64,000 bases of DNA from Brugia malayi (taxonomy: Eukaryota > Nematoda > Chromadorea > Rhabditida > Onchocercidae): positions 13,202,001 to 13,266,000 of the forward strand of contig NW_025062478.1 of NCBI RefSeq assembly GCF_000002995.4, written 5' to 3'. Made by a program: the position numbers and the translations under genes. Below, piece after piece: positions 41,101 to 54,616 of this stretch (positions are counted from its first letter, which is position 1; each line of letters starts with the position of its first letter). The notes under the pieces were generated by a model. That model did no database searches. It had not been told where the DNA came from and was given only the letters and a program-made list of their open reading frames with translations.

Positions 41101-44008
41101 TTGATCTGTTTTAATGTTTTTATAATTAAAATAGCAATGAAGGAAAAAAGTCATAAATAATACAAAAATAGTAGTATGAAATTGATTCATAAGTTCTATA
41201 ATTTATCATTTAAAATTTCAACTAATTTTTCTAATTAATTCTAAACATTTAAAAACTTATTTTGATTTTAATGATTTTTTTTTTGATAAAAAAGTAAAAG
41301 TTGAAATATCATTAATTGATTTTAAAGGAAGCGTTGCATTAAAAAAAAAAAAAAAAATGAAAGATTAGAAAAGATAGCAAAGAGAAATCAATCATTTAGC
41401 ATAAGCTAAAATAAAGTGAATTGAAAAGAAATGAAATGAAATGAAATGAATTGAAATGAAATGAATTGAAATGAAATGAAATGAAATGAATTGAAAAGAG
41501 ATGAAATGAAATGAATTGAAATGAAATGAAATGAAATGAATTGAAATGAAATGAAATGAAATGAATTGAAATGAAATGAAATGAAATGAAATGAATTCAA
41601 ATGAAATGAAATGAAATGAATTGAAATGAAATGAAATGAAATGAATTGAAATGAATTGAAATGAATTGAAATGAAATGAGATGAGATGTAGTTAGTTAAG
41701 TAACGTTGATACACGATGATGATCCATTGTTGATGTTAGATGAGCCAAAACGAGTATAATCTTTGATCAATAATTGAAAAACACCGCGGTAAGAGTTAGT
41801 TGTTTATATTTTTCTTCTTTGGTAGTTAAATCAATTATTGTTTTTATATGCATTTTTTTTTTTTAAAAAAAAAGGAAGAAAAAGAAATTTTTTTTTTTTT
41901 TTTTTTTTTTGTAAATTTTTTTAAATAAATGATAAATAATAAAACTTTTTAGATAGCATCATTAATTTTTATTGTTATTATTATTATTGTTAGAACTTGT
42001 AAAATTATCTATCTCACCTTTCTTTTTTTTATCTTTGCTCTTGTTTCAGTCATTTTTCTTTTTCGATTAAGAATAGAGAGAGAGAGAGAAAAGGATGGAA
42101 AGTACTTGAAATTATATTTTAAATATTTCAATATAGTTTTTCAAAATTAAACAAGATTGATCAAAAAGATAAATTAGTAATTATTAAACGGATCAGCATT
42201 AATTTAATATGTAAAAATTTTTTAACAAAAATTTTTCTATAATAGGAATGAAAAATGAAAAAGAAAAAAAAAAAAGTTCATCGTACCCTATTCTTAATAT
42301 CATCAAAATCAATCAAGAATGAAAAATGGCAATTTTTTTTTTTTTTTTTTTTTTAGAAGCTCCATTTTGCTGACGTTCACATGCCAATATGAACGGACTT
42401 GATAGATTACATTAGAATTTTGTTTGTTCAAAAAATTTTTAAAACTTTTCCCAAAATAAAATACTTTTTCGTTTTATATTCTTGCTAGCTCTAAAGTTTT
42501 AATTCATTTTAATTTAATTATAGAAATGTACTATTATATAAATGTAAAATGTATAAATTAATCATTAAAGTTTATTTTTTTATCATTCTCTTGTCTCTCT
42601 CTCTCTCTCTCTCTCCCTTTCTCTCTTTCATTTTCTTCTTTTTTCTATTAAAATTGGTTAATTTAAACTTTAATTATTTTAACTGATATTGATTGTCGTT
42701 TGTTTGTTTTTTTAATGTATATTTGAAGGTTCTTTTTTTCATTACTTTTTATCAATAATATTGATCTATTCCCTAAATTGCAATATATTATCATGTTAGT
42801 CATTTCTGACTACAAATATATGATTAATATTATTTTAGAAGTTATCAATAAGAAAGCCATATTGATAATTTCAAAATAGCCCACAAACATTTAATTAATT
42901 AATTAATTTATAAAATTTATGAATCTTTTTTTTTTTTTTGCAATCATTTATTATAATAAAGTGTTGCTGTTTTCTATGCTAAAAATGACGAAAGCTTCAC
43001 ATTTCTGTTTTGGTAAACAAAACTAAGCGAAATAGCAATAACAATTTTAGCCAACCCTATTAGCCTCGAGGAATTTTTATTATTATTATTATTATTGTTA
43101 TTCTTTAGGCAATCGATTTTGATCGATTCAACTTGTTTTTATCTAAATCTTATTGAATAGTTCTGTTTTTCTTTTTTTGTTTGTTTGTTTGTTTATTTGC
43201 TTATGTTTTTTAATTTTTAGCTTTTCATACATTTTCCTCTGACGAGTAGTAATAATTTTTCATTTTTCAGTCTAAATTTACCCTTTAATAATTTTACATT
43301 CTATCAAATTTGATTGATATTTGCCTGCTGTAGTAATATATTTTAAACGTCCAATATTTAATTTGAAATAAGCAAAATATTCATTCATTGTGAATTTGAT
43401 GCTTAAATCTTTTATTATCATAAATGGTTATAAAACTACACTTTTTATTTAAATGAGTTTTAATTTGAGTTAATTTTTAAAAATTATACATTTTTTTATT
43501 TTACAAATTAAAAATTTTTCTTTTATGAAAAATTGAAATGATAAAAATTATAACGCTTTGCATGCACATTAGCTATTTTCTTTTTACTTTTTCCAATCTT
43601 TATCACTCTTATTTTAATTATTCAAATTACATTTTCAACTATAATTAAATTTAATTATTCACTTCCCTAATTTGACTTACTTTAATATTTGCTGTAATTG
43701 ATTACTTCTACTCTTTTTCTTTTTGTTTTCTTCAAAATTTAGAAAATTTTATTAGCTATGAGTTTTATCAAATCAATTAATGAATAATTATTTATCGGAA
43801 GGATATAGCTAGGATATTTTAGTAATTAGTATAGAATTATTATCAAAAATATAATTTATAGCTTTATGTGAAGTTTTATAAAAATTATCGATTTTTTTTT
43901 TCTTCTTTTTTTCGAGATTTTCAACAAGCAATTGTTTGTATTATGGTAATGCAAAAGTATAAACATTCTTTTGCTTTGCTTATCCTTCTGCTTTAATTTG
44001 GTTTTTTT

Positions 44009-44049
<41 letters not shown>

Positions 44050-44394
44050 TCAAATAATTAATCAGTTTTCTTATTCGAACCTGTAAAATTTCATCTTTCT
44101 TTTTTTTTCGTTGAAATTTTACAATTTTTTTAGCAAAAGTGCTAGAAAACTTGCTTTATTGCTACTTTGATAAATTCAATTTTAGATTAGCTAAAATATT
44201 TGCTAACAACGCGTAAATTTTTAAATGTTTGCAAAAAAAAAGAAAATAGAAAAGCAAAAATGCAAAATTAACTGAAATGAATTAATTATTGACATAATTT
44301 TTTGCATTGTAAAAATTTAGATTAATGCACTGAAAAGTTTGAAAATCAAAGATTTGGTATTTGGAAGTATTGTTGTAACTGAAGTAAACAGTAA

Positions 44395-44429
<35 letters not shown>

Positions 44430-44765
44430 GCAACAGCAATAGCAATAACAACAATAGCAATAACAACAACGGCAACAGCAGCAACGACAATAACAACAAT
44501 AACGACTATAGCAACAACAATAAAGGCAATCAACAACATCTAAATGTATTAATTTTGCGTTTTTGTTTCTTTCTCTTTTTCTCACTTCGTATTTTAAGAA
44601 TTTCTTAATTCTCTTTTTTTTTTTTTCATGAAATTGATGAAGTTTTTGAAATTAATTAATTAACAGAATTTTCTTAAATCCTTTCTATGAAAATTTGTAA
44701 CTTTTTCTAAATTCTATTCACTTCATTGCAGTAAAAAATTTGTTTAATATTAATTATTATTATTA

Positions 44766-44804
<39 letters not shown>

Positions 44805-47800
44805 CACTATTAATTTATTATTATAATTATTATCACATAAATTATTTATCATTTTTCATGCTCTCTTTTTTTTTTTTACTTTATTTAATAACTTTTGCAG
44901 ATGCTAGTTAATTTGATCAAACATAAAATCTATGACTAATTAACTATTAAATGCTCAGATATTATGCATAGGAATTATTAATTTATTTTTGATCATTAAA
45001 TGATAATAATTAAATTATCTTCTAGAAGGATATATATTCATTGAATGGTGCCTTATGCGATAAGAAAAAATCATCATCATTATATGATGAGAAATCAATA
45101 AAAAATCGATATTTAAATCGATATGATCAGAATAGTGGTAAAGAGAAAAAGCGAAAAATTAAAGAAATTAATTCACGTGGTTCTTCAATAAGTCCATCAT
45201 TTCAACGATCACTTACGCCATCGCTTGATCCAAAATTATTGAAACAATTTGAGGAAGAAGATCGTCCCAAACGTGTACTACGTTCGTCTACTATTGCATC
45301 AAGTATTTCAAACGTTACTGTCACCAATAATACTATTATCAATGATAATTCCAACAGAATTATCAATCATAATTTTACAATGAAAATGATTGCTAAAAAA
45401 ACAGCTAATGGAAAAACAGTTTTGAAAAAACCGAAGAAGAAAAAGTCCGAAAAATTGTCAACCAACTTTACAGCTAATAAAATATTTCCAATAATGGGAA
45501 ATGTTTTATATTCAACACAACTAAATGAGGAAGTGAAACAAAATCGATCACAATCGAAGGATATTAATAAAAAAACTGAATTACATAGCAAACGTTTAAG
45601 GGTTTGTTTTTCTTATTTATTTGTGTATTTGTTTGTTTGTTTATTTATTTACATTTTTGTTTATGTCTCTTTTTTTTTTTCATGCATATATTCGTCTTGA
45701 AGAAAGGAAAAATGATTAATAATTTTTAATATACACATTTTCTTCATATAAGTCATGTATTTTAAATTAATTCCAAATTTTGTATTATATTTGAAGTATT
45801 AAGGAAAAAAAAAATCTTCGTGAACACTATAATAAATTTTACCTTTACAAAAAATATACCTTTTCAGTTTTACTCATTGAAAAATAAGAAAAAAAAACAA
45901 CTTGAATTGAATAAAATAAGGACAAAAAAGAGAAAAAAAAAGTGAAAAATGAAAACAGAAAGAAATGAAAAAATGATAAATAATTTTAATAATATCTCAA
46001 ATTTTTTATAAAATATTATTCATCTCGTAAAACTTCAAAAATAAATAAATAAATTTCAGACTGAAATAGATGGATTATTGGATAATGAATTGATGGTGAC
46101 ATTCGATGATCTGAGAAATACGTCAGTACGACCACGTCATTGGTCAGGAGCAAGTAGTAGTCATGCTAGTACTTCCAGTGGTTCAAATGAATTTACCGTG
46201 ATAACAAAAATGAGGAAAAGACGTGACTCATCATCACGAAATCGAAGAAATAATTTTAATTCAAATTGGAAATTAATTGGTTTACCATATGAAAGTTCCG
46301 TCTACATTGATGTAAGCTTTAAAAAAAAAAAAAAGAAAAAAACAAATTTATCATAATTTATTTTTATTCATTAATTTCTAATTTTAATTTTAAGCTAGAA
46401 AAAGAAAAAAATGTCTCGTCTTTTTTTATTTTCATTTCAAATTTATTATTTGTTTGTTAATTTACAAATTATTCTATGATATTTTGTGATAAGTAAATCT
46501 GATCTTTTCGCAGTATTTCTTCCATGAAAATCAATCGATCAAACAAATTTGCTATCCACAAGCTGTACATTCCAAGACCGGTGATCTCTTGAGACTTCGT
46601 GATTCTGTACGAGTAAATTCCATTGATGGTGAACCAAATTTTGCATGTATTTGTCGCTTATTCAATGATTCAAAAACGGGTAGGTAAAAATTTTATTTTC
46701 AACAATAAAATTTTTATAGGTACAAATTAAATTGAATAAAAAAAAAAAAAACAAAACTGAAAGTTTAATTTTAAGTTTAAACTTAATATGTTCTATGAAA
46801 ATGTATTGTTAAATACTAATTTAAAGAAGTCTGTTGTTGAAACTTCATCATTATTTCAATTGTGTTTTGAATTTAAAAAAAAAAAAAATTGAAAAGAGAG
46901 ATAAATTTAAATTTTAGGAATGCCTTTGGCATCAGTATTGTGGTACTATACCCCGATGCAAGTTAAAGCTGATAATTCATTAATTCCACCGGTATTTGAA
47001 CGGGAATTACTTGCTTCAAAGCATATGGATATTATACCGCTTGATACAGTGGATGAAATTGTATGGGTACTAACGTATAATGAATATGGCCGGTAAGAAT
47101 TTACGTGAGAATTTGCGTGTACACGTGATACGTGAAGATTTATATTTCTATTTAATTCTTATTTTTTTTTCTTTCTCTTCGTTTTATTACTCAAGTTTAA
47201 TACCTTATATGTTGTATGCTAGTTTTCTTTCCATTTTGTGAAAGATTTTTGATCAAATTTCAAAATTTTTTTTTTTTGAATTTCAAAAATTGTTTTTATA
47301 ATAATTAATTATAATACAACATGACTTTCTTTCATTTCAACTTCATTAGTAACTAACCATTCATGTTGTTTTTAATGTAATTATTAATTTAATGAGTTTT
47401 TTTTTTGTTTTAATTTTGAAATTTAGGTTTATGGCTGAAACAAGAAATGATACATATCCACTTGCGCAACGTGTAAGTGAGGTAGATCTATTATGGAAGA
47501 AAGGTGAAGATGATTATCCACGACGGATCTATCTTCCACGTGATGATACACCACTTGAATTGGTAAGTTAATCGATAATTAAATGATTTAAATTTAATAT
47601 TGATTTTTTGATTCTAATAAATTTTATTTATTTCGACAAATTTAATTTTAAAATACATGAATGATAATTTTGTTCAGTTGTAATTCTATCATTTTATTAT
47701 GATAGTTTTTTCTAAAATTTGAATTTATATTTTCATTTTCCTAACTTTTTTTTTCTTGTTTTCTGCTTTTCAGATTTTATTTTTAAGTTTTTATTGAATT

Positions 47801-47945
47801 TGATATGATTTAGGTCTATTTTTGCCGTCGTATCTATGATTGCAAACAACAAAAAGTTGAAACAAAAAAGTTGGCGGAAAAAAATAATCAAATGAAGCGT
47901 CTTCGTCGTCATCCGTGGAAATATCGAACAAAAAAACACCGCTGA
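37539..47945 (+). CDS. BAH-domain chromatin protein, BAHD1/BAHCC1-like
   Basis: Exons at 37539-37768, 38920-39154, 45026-45601, 46060-46311, 46514-46679, 46918-47092, 47427-47562 and 47814-47945 join in phase (2,0,0,0,1,2,0) to 633 codons ending in TGA. All introns are GT-AG. The start is the first ATG after an in-frame TAA. Residues 1-410 are disordered: acidic Asp/Asn-rich (about 130-145), Ser-rich, with nuclear-import-like basic clusters (KEKKRKIK near 194, KKPKKKK near 289, RKRRDSSSRNRR near 395). Residues about 417-600 form a BAH module: LRLRDSV, then SVLWYYTP with W495 and Y497 where BAHD1/BAHCC1 have cage residues, FERELLASKH, VLTYNEYGRF, and the tail LELVYFCRRIYD seen in BAHD1. F474 sits where, by my alignment from memory, those proteins have the third cage aromatic. 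The known family reads H3K27me3 and promotes silencing in the nucleus; that role here is inferred. Other BAH families are less likely because of the tail. Confidence 0.88.
37769..38919 (+). other. Intron 1 of the BAH gene
   Basis: 1.15 kb GTAAGA to TATTAG intron. It begins with a degenerate triplication of GATAAGAATATCAAAA-type sequence (37790-37920), which may be expanded intronic repeat. It also carries a CT tract at 38098-38126. Confidence 0.75.
40224..40690. repeat. 74-bp tandem array, six copies plus a partial
   Basis: GATATGTTAACAGTACCTTA begins at 40224, 40298, 40372, 40446, 40520, 40594 and 40668, exactly 74 bp apart. Copies differ almost only at one dinucleotide site after TTATC (GTAG, then ATAG twice, then ATGG three times). 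Each unit has the perfect inverted repeat GTGTACT...AGTACAC around an 11-nt loop, plus HpaI-like GTTAAC and AAGCTT sites. It lies within a BAH-gene intron. Confidence 0.97.
41415..41688. repeat. GAAAT/GAATT pentamer minisatellite
   Basis: About 54 head-to-tail pentamers, GAAAT alternating irregularly with GAATT in 20-30-bp higher-order blocks. The minus-strand Ser/Phe/His-rich open frame over it is a repeat product. Confidence 0.95.
44321..44545 (+). CDS. Candidate Asn-rich extra exon of the BAH gene
   Basis: After an AATTTAG acceptor, 75 codons stay open in the phase required by the flanking exons (0/0). They encode INALKSLKIKDLVFGSIVVT, then a long Asn/Ser-rich tract from CAA-type repeats, ending GNQQHLN before GTATTA. 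If used, the protein becomes 708 aa. Support: both boundaries in phase, the first 25 codons are not repetitive, and neighbouring exons are also Asn-rich. Against: the donor GTATTA is weak, and a CAA microsatellite is open by nature. It may be an alternative exon or simply intronic repeat. Confidence 0.35.
44755..44807. repeat. (TTA)n microsatellite in the BAH-gene intron
   Basis: Nearly pure TTA triplets 220 bp before the acceptor at 45024. Confidence 0.9.
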
Positions 47946-48029
47946 ACAAAAAACATCCTTTGATTCATATTTAATTTTAACTGAAAATTTTTTATTTTCA
48001 GTTAATTTTCTTTTTTTAAATCTCTCTCC

Positions 48030-48063
<34 letters not shown>

Positions 48064-48181
48064 GTCAACGCATTATTTTAAGCTTTATAAAGCTTTTTTC
48101 ATCAATTTTTATTATTTTTCATCCCACTATTATTATTTTTTTTGATAAATGATTATGTATAAAATTTGTTTTCTGGAGAAC

Positions 48182-48187
48182 AATAAA
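48182..48187 (+). terminator. Candidate poly(A) signal of the BAH gene
   Basis: AATAAA lies 237 nt after the TGA. A CT tract (48021-48064) and a 16-bp palindrome AAGCTTTATAAAGCTT (48080-48095) are between them. Further AATAAA-like sites occur in the AT-rich DNA beyond, so the true end is uncertain. Confidence 0.45.
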
Positions 48188-50614
48188 TAATTTAGGATAT
48201 TCCATAAGTTTTATCCGATTATAATATGTTATTCCAGAATTTTATCCGGTTGTAATATAGTCAACCTCAAATTTTATCCGGTTATATAAATTTAAATTTC
48301 AACAAATTATTATGTTTTTTTTTTTCGAATTAAAAAGAGAAAAAATAATAAGCGCTGGTTTAAATTTAAAAGAAATTAAAACGAAATGCTATCCTAATTT
48401 ATTTATATGATGTTCTCTGTATATTTTTTAAATTATTATTGTTAAAAAATTTCAAATATTGTACGATTTTTTCCTCAACTTTAAAATCATTCGTAAAAAA
48501 AAAAAAAAAAAGTTGTAAATGTCAAAAATACATGCACATATATCTTTTTCTTGATAAAATTGGAAAATATATTCATAAAAAAAAAAAAAAAAATGACATT
48601 TAAGAAATTGCATATTTTGAAAGATTTATTTCTGAAATATTTTTTTTTTTTTTGGAATTCACTTCTTTAAAAAAAAAAAAAAAATTTATTATTAATTTGA
48701 TTAAATTATAAATATAATGGAAGTAACATTTATGCATAATTAATATTTAATTATGCAATGTTTTGATCTTTTATAAAATTTCACTTTTATATAATATATG
48801 CAATTTTTTTTTTTTTTTGAAAAAGAAAAAAAAAGCCAGTTTGTATTACCGTATGGCATTTATTACTTTTGTAACGTAAAAATAAGAATATTTACACGTG
48901 TATTTCTATTTTTGCAATTTTTTGTACGTGTTCACACTTTGTAATAATTAAATTTTTAATTTCATACATCGTTATTATCATTTCCGTTTTATTATCATTA
49001 TTATTATTATTATTATTGTGATAATAATTACAATTTATGATTATGATTATTACATTATCTTTTAACTCGGGTTTCAATTATTCATTTCATTTCTTCTTTT
49101 TTTTTCTTATTCATTAACTTTTTGTCTTCTCGTTTTATTCACTTTTTCCTTTTAATTTTTTTTTATGAAAATATTTTTTTAAAATAATATTTAGTGAAAA
49201 TAAGGCATTTGTATGATTTATAAAATACCATTTATAAATATATAAATATTAGTTAATTATATATATATATATATGTAGAGTGGTCATTGGACAAAATGAT
49301 TAATTGTTTTCGTTTTTTTCCCCTTTTTTTTTCATTTCTTTTTTAATTTGCTATGGTATTTTCTTCTGATATTTCATGTTATATAATTTTAAAATACAGA
49401 TAAATTAGACGAAATGCAACAAATAAAATAGATATTTTAATATTTTCTGACAAAAAAAAAAAAAAAAAAAAAAAATTAATACTCAAATTTATATTTGGTA
49501 TTATTATTATTAATTATTAATTATTATTATTATGAGGAAATGATAATAAATATGTTGTACTTACAATTTATCTTTAAAATTGGGACAATTCAGGTATTAT
49601 ACATTTTTGTTGATAATTTTTGAAAAAAAGAAAAAATGAATAAACTATTTTATCCATTTTTTTTTTTATTTTTTTTCACATAAATGAAAAGTTTTTTTTG
49701 TTATTGTTTAAACGATTTGCAATAAATGAATGTGTTTTTTATTATTAGTCTACAATAAATGCTTCTAGAATTATATATTTGTTAGTTTGATCGTTTTTTC
49801 TTTATAAAAAAAAAAAAAATATTTTTTTAGCATTTTGTTATTAACGATGAAAATTTTTTTATTTATGTTTTTATTTAATTTTTGTGTGCAATTATAGAGG
49901 AAAATTTGAATGAAAAAATCTTAAAGTATAAAGCAAATTGTTTTTACTAAAAAACTTTGTGAATTTTTTCATTAAATTTTTCTTTTATTTGATTCATACA
50001 AAAAACGAAAAAATAAATAAATGATAGTAATTTTTATTATTTATTGTTTTTTTGTTTTCTTTTCTTCTTTTTTGATTTTTGTTTTTTTTTTTTCTTTTAA
50101 AAAATGCCTTATTGTTTTATTATTTAATGTTAAATTAAAAAGTTTATTTAGCAAAAAGATAAATGGAATAAGTGATTTTTGAATATTTAATGAATCACAT
50201 AAATAATGTTTTGTACTCTTCTACGTTTACTCTACACTTACTTCACGTATTCCTTTTACTTTAGTCATACACGTATATTATCATTACGGGATTATTGATT
50301 ATCACTGGCCTATCATTCATAAAATTTGCTTACTATTATTATTTTATTTTTTTTTTCACACATTAGGTGGGTATCTGTTTGTGTGTGTATGTGTGTTAGA
50401 GAAAATTAATAAAAATGAAAGTAAACAAAAATTGTTTAACATAATTTAACTTACGTCATTTTTATTACTTAAGATATTACGTAAGAATTGCTTTTGCGCC
50501 ATTATATTTTGAAAATTCATTTAATAATAATACGTAATAAAAATTTTTTTTAAAAAAAAAAAAAAAAAGAAAACGCATATGAAAGCATTTGATGTTATGT
50601 AATTATATAAAATG

Positions 50615-50851
50615 TTACTTTTGAAATATGTATTAAATGTAAAACTAAGTTACTTACTTTTGAAATATGTATTAAATGTAAAACTAAGTTACTTACTTTT
50701 GAAATATGTATTAAATGTAAAACTAAGTTACTTACTTTTGAAATATGTATTAAATGTAAAACTAAGTTACTTACTTTTGAAATATGTATTAAATGTAAAA
50801 CTAAGTTACTTACTTTTGAAATATGTATTAAATGTAAAACTAAGTTACTTA
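50615..50851. repeat. 39-bp tandem repeat, six identical copies
   Basis: TTACTTTTGAAATATGTATT followed by AAATGTAAAACTAAGTTAC is repeated six times without visible mismatch. Because 39 is a multiple of three and the unit has no stop in one frame, it encodes six copies of LLLKYVLNVKLSY in an 89-codon frame. The flanks are not coding, so this is more likely a recent minisatellite than a gene. Confidence 0.95.
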
Positions 50852-51417
50852 TTTTTTTTTTTTATTATATTCATCATTTAATATGAATGTAGGTTATAAT
50901 AAAATATATTATAACAAACAAGTGATATCAATCAGTAATTTTTGCATTTTAATATTAATTCAATAATTTGTGTTTTTTTAACAATATCAAATCAATAATT
51001 TTTATCATTATTATCATTATTAATCAAAAACTTTTATTTCTAATAATATTAATCAATAATGCATATCTTTAATTATCAGTAAACCAATTCGTATCATTAA
51101 AAGTAAATTGTAATTATATAATAATATCAATCAATAAAATTTTCCTTTTAACATTATTAATTCAATAATTTGTGTTTTTTTTTAAACAATATCAAATCGA
51201 TAATTTTTATAATTAACATTATTAATTAATAACTTTAATTTCTAATAATTAAATTTAATTACTCAAATTTGCTCCATCATACTTTTCCCATATGATTTAC
51301 AATCTTTTTTTTTGTTTGAAGAAGATTGAATGCTACAATTTGGTTTGGTTGTTGAGTGGTGTGCGCACATTCATTTCGGATTTAGCAAAAATCTATTCAA
51401 TATGAAAAGGCGAATAA

Positions 51418-51524
51418 TGGAGAGAGGGAGAGAGAGAGAGAGGGAGGGATGGGAAGAGAGGAAGAGAGAGGGAGAGAGAGAGGGAGGGGAAGAGAGGAAG
51501 AGAGAGGGAGAGAGAGAGAGGGAT
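51418..51524. repeat. GA-rich minisatellite
   Basis: Purine tract in which GGGAAGAGAGGAAGAGAGAG followed by GGAGAGAGAGA occurs twice in tandem. Confidence 0.9.
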
Positions 51525-54500
51525 GATAAAAAGGGTTTATACTACTACTACACTATACTAATACCATATTTAATTGATTTTTAATGTTAGAAAATATACT
51601 TTACTCTTTACTCTTTTGCAATGGCTTTTTTGATTAAATTTCCATATACTCTCGAAAAATTCTGTCATCTTTGTGACCTCTCTCTCTCCCTCTCCCTCTC
51701 TCTCTCTACAAAATTGAAAACTATTTCACAGTGTTGTTGCAAAGATGGTTGGTGTTATTCATTCAGTTATTCTCACTCTCGTTATCTCGAGAATTGTTAA
51801 TGAGACAGAGAGTCATATATATATATATATATATATGTATCTTTTTTTTTCACAAGGATAAGAAATCGATGGGGCAAAAAAAAAAAAGAAAAAAGAAAAA
51901 TGATGATGAAAAATTGTAGGGGTCAAATTTTTATTCAATTTATAATTTCATTTTATATTTCTTTGCTATGTTTTTTTTTTTTTTTTTAATAGATTAAAAT
52001 GGAAGTGAATACATTAAAGATTTTAAATTAATAATAAACAAAAAAAAATTTTTTTTTTTGCTAATTAATAATAAATGAAATGAAAATTTCCTTAACCAAT
52101 GATATTGTTTATTATTATATATTTTGATAATGATATTTAATTTGCATAAAATGATTGTAAATTAAATTTAATCAAAAATTTTAATTACAAATTTCAGTGG
52201 CAAGCGATGAAATTAATTGACCGAGTTAATTAATTAATTAGTTGCAATGAAATATTTTGTTCATTATTAAATATGTTTTATATGTATCGAAAAAACTTTC
52301 CAAATAAATACTATGTGAAATTATTGTTTATACGACTATATATATACTTACTCATTTATTTATTTATTTACTTACTTACTTATTTATTTATTATTAAATA
52401 AATATCTTAATCCTTTTTCATTTCTATTAATAGAAATTGCCAAACACACATGCAATGAATAATATTTTATAACTCAGAATAAAATTATCATAGATATGAT
52501 GATGATCAAATAGGCAATTTCTTGTTTTAGAATAAAAATTTGTCAAATTCGTGCTTTAAATTCAAATTTAAATTAAAATTTCAATTCAAATAATATTTTT
52601 TGACTAAAACATGAGTCAAAAAATAAAAAAAAGAAAGACATTACTGATTTTTATACCAAAAAAAAAGCGAGAAAAACGAAAAAGAGAAATACGAAGGAAA
52701 ATTGAAAATGAAATAACATTAAAGTAGCGATTAAATGAAAAATATCAAATGATTAATGTTATTAACAAATTTTTGCAAAATATCTTTTTTACAACAAAAT
52801 TTTAGAAATAATTGCTAAAATTAATTAAATAAAGAAGAAAAAAGGAGAGAGAAGAATGAGAGAAAAGCAAGAAAAATGAATGAAGAAAAATTTTTCGAAT
52901 TAATTTTTTTTCTAATTTTTTATTTATTTATTTTTTTTTAACGATTTTTAGCTATTTTCAATTATTTCGCATTAATTTTGATAATTTGTTTAAATAACAG
53001 CACTAGTTTGAATACGGAAACTATTATTTTGCATTTTTTTTTTTTTTTTTTGATTGTAAATTTTATAGAAAAACGATAAACCTTTTTATAATAATCCATT
53101 TTAATAAAATTTTAAAATAATTTTATTTATTTATTTGTTTTTTTGAAATTTAGGCTAAATTTACGTTATTTAATTTTTTTTTTCTTTTTTAATCTGTCCA
53201 TTTTTAGAAATTAAAAAATTCTTTTTATGCAATTGATAATAGATTAAATTAATGAAAAGTTACAGGAAATTCACAACTATTCCGTCCCATTGTTACGAGC
53301 AGAAAGAAAAAGACGAGAAGAAAATTTCATTTTATTTTAAATTCATAATTAATCAAATTCAGATATTAGTCGACACCATTAAAATAAATGAAAATTTTCC
53401 TTTTTCATTTTTTCATAACGAAAAGGAAAGAGAAAAAAAAATTTTAATTACGTAATTTTTATTGATAATAAATGAAATTAAATTAAAAATGACTGAGAAA
53501 ATACCTGAAATTCTTGATATCTTTTTACAAATACCGAAAATTTCTGGTATTTGCTTGAAAAAATCTGAAATTTATTACTGCTTGATGATAATAATATTTT
53601 AGAAATTGCAACTAATGATTCTTGAAATTATTATTGTGCATAATTTATTGTTAGAATGTTTTATAAGCATTTGTATTGGTGATTGTGATAGTGATAGTGA
53701 TAATAATGATGATAAAATTAAACAAGACCATATTCTTGCTATTGTTTATCATATCTATAGTATTTGATAATATACATTTATAATCAAACTGTCATATCAA
53801 TAATATTTGACAGATAAATACGATAAACATTCTGTTACTGTTTTATATTTTATAGTTGGTTTTTTTTTTTTTTTTTTTAATATATAAAACATTTATGAAT
53901 TTGAAAAGAAAAAAAAAAAAAATTAATACTTTAAAAGAAATAAAATTTAGTGAGAAGCATAATGTAATATTACCTTTCTCAACATTTTTAATATTAATTG
54001 ATTAAATGATTATACTTATTACTTGATTCTATTCAACAAAATGAAAAAATTACGCTCATAAGCAAACTAAAAAATTTTCAAATTTGTAAATTTTGCTTCA
54101 TGCAATTGTATTCAAAGTTGAAATCAAAAAAAAAAATATTTTACCAAAAAAAATTAGCGAATTTTTATATTTCGTACGATAAAATCATATATGATTATAT
54201 CAAATTAATTTCAAATTAATCGATAAATATTTTGATCTCAACTTTTGTTCACCTTTTCCTATTCTTTTGTCGTTTTTCCACCTTTTTTTTTTTTCTTTAA
54301 AAATATTAAGACAGAAAAATTTATATAAAAAAGAACGAAGAAAAATTTCATATATGTATAATGAATGAATGAATAGATAATCGAACAGTATGAATTTCTC
54401 TTCCAAAATAAAACTGTTTCAAATCTTATATATTTACTTTTTTTTTATTTATTATTTTAAGTTATTATTGAGTTATTATTAAGTTATTAAGCTTATATAT

Positions 54501-54616
54501 TTATTAAATTTTAAGTTATTATTGAAGATTAATTTAGAATTTAAATCTAAAAACTGTAATGAAATGAACGAATGAAATTTTTGAAAAATAAAAGAAGAAA
54601 GAAGCATATTAGATAG

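Larger units (their letters stand above)
39155..45025 (+). other. Long third-exon-preceding intron of the BAH gene
   Basis: 5.9 kb between the DNDND-encoding exon and the exon beginning KDIYSL. It holds a GC-richer island with a hairpin (39924-39947), the 74-bp tandem array, the pentamer array, CT tracts, a CAA-rich open segment (44321-44545) and a (TTA)n run. It is far longer than the other introns (0.2-1.2 kb). Confidence 0.7.

Noticed and set aside
41406..41714. 102-codon Ser/Phe/His-rich frame on the minus strand
   Set aside because: It is the complement of the GAAAT/GAATT pentamer array inside a BAH-gene intron.
44282..44585. Val-, Leu- and Cys-rich minus-strand frames over the CAA repeat
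   Set aside because: All three minus frames are open because of the triplet repeat; only the plus frame continues into non-repetitive codons in the right phase.
53252..53455. 67-codon Lys/Glu/Phe frame
   Set aside because: Composition matches AT-rich noise, with no acceptor, signal peptide or domain.
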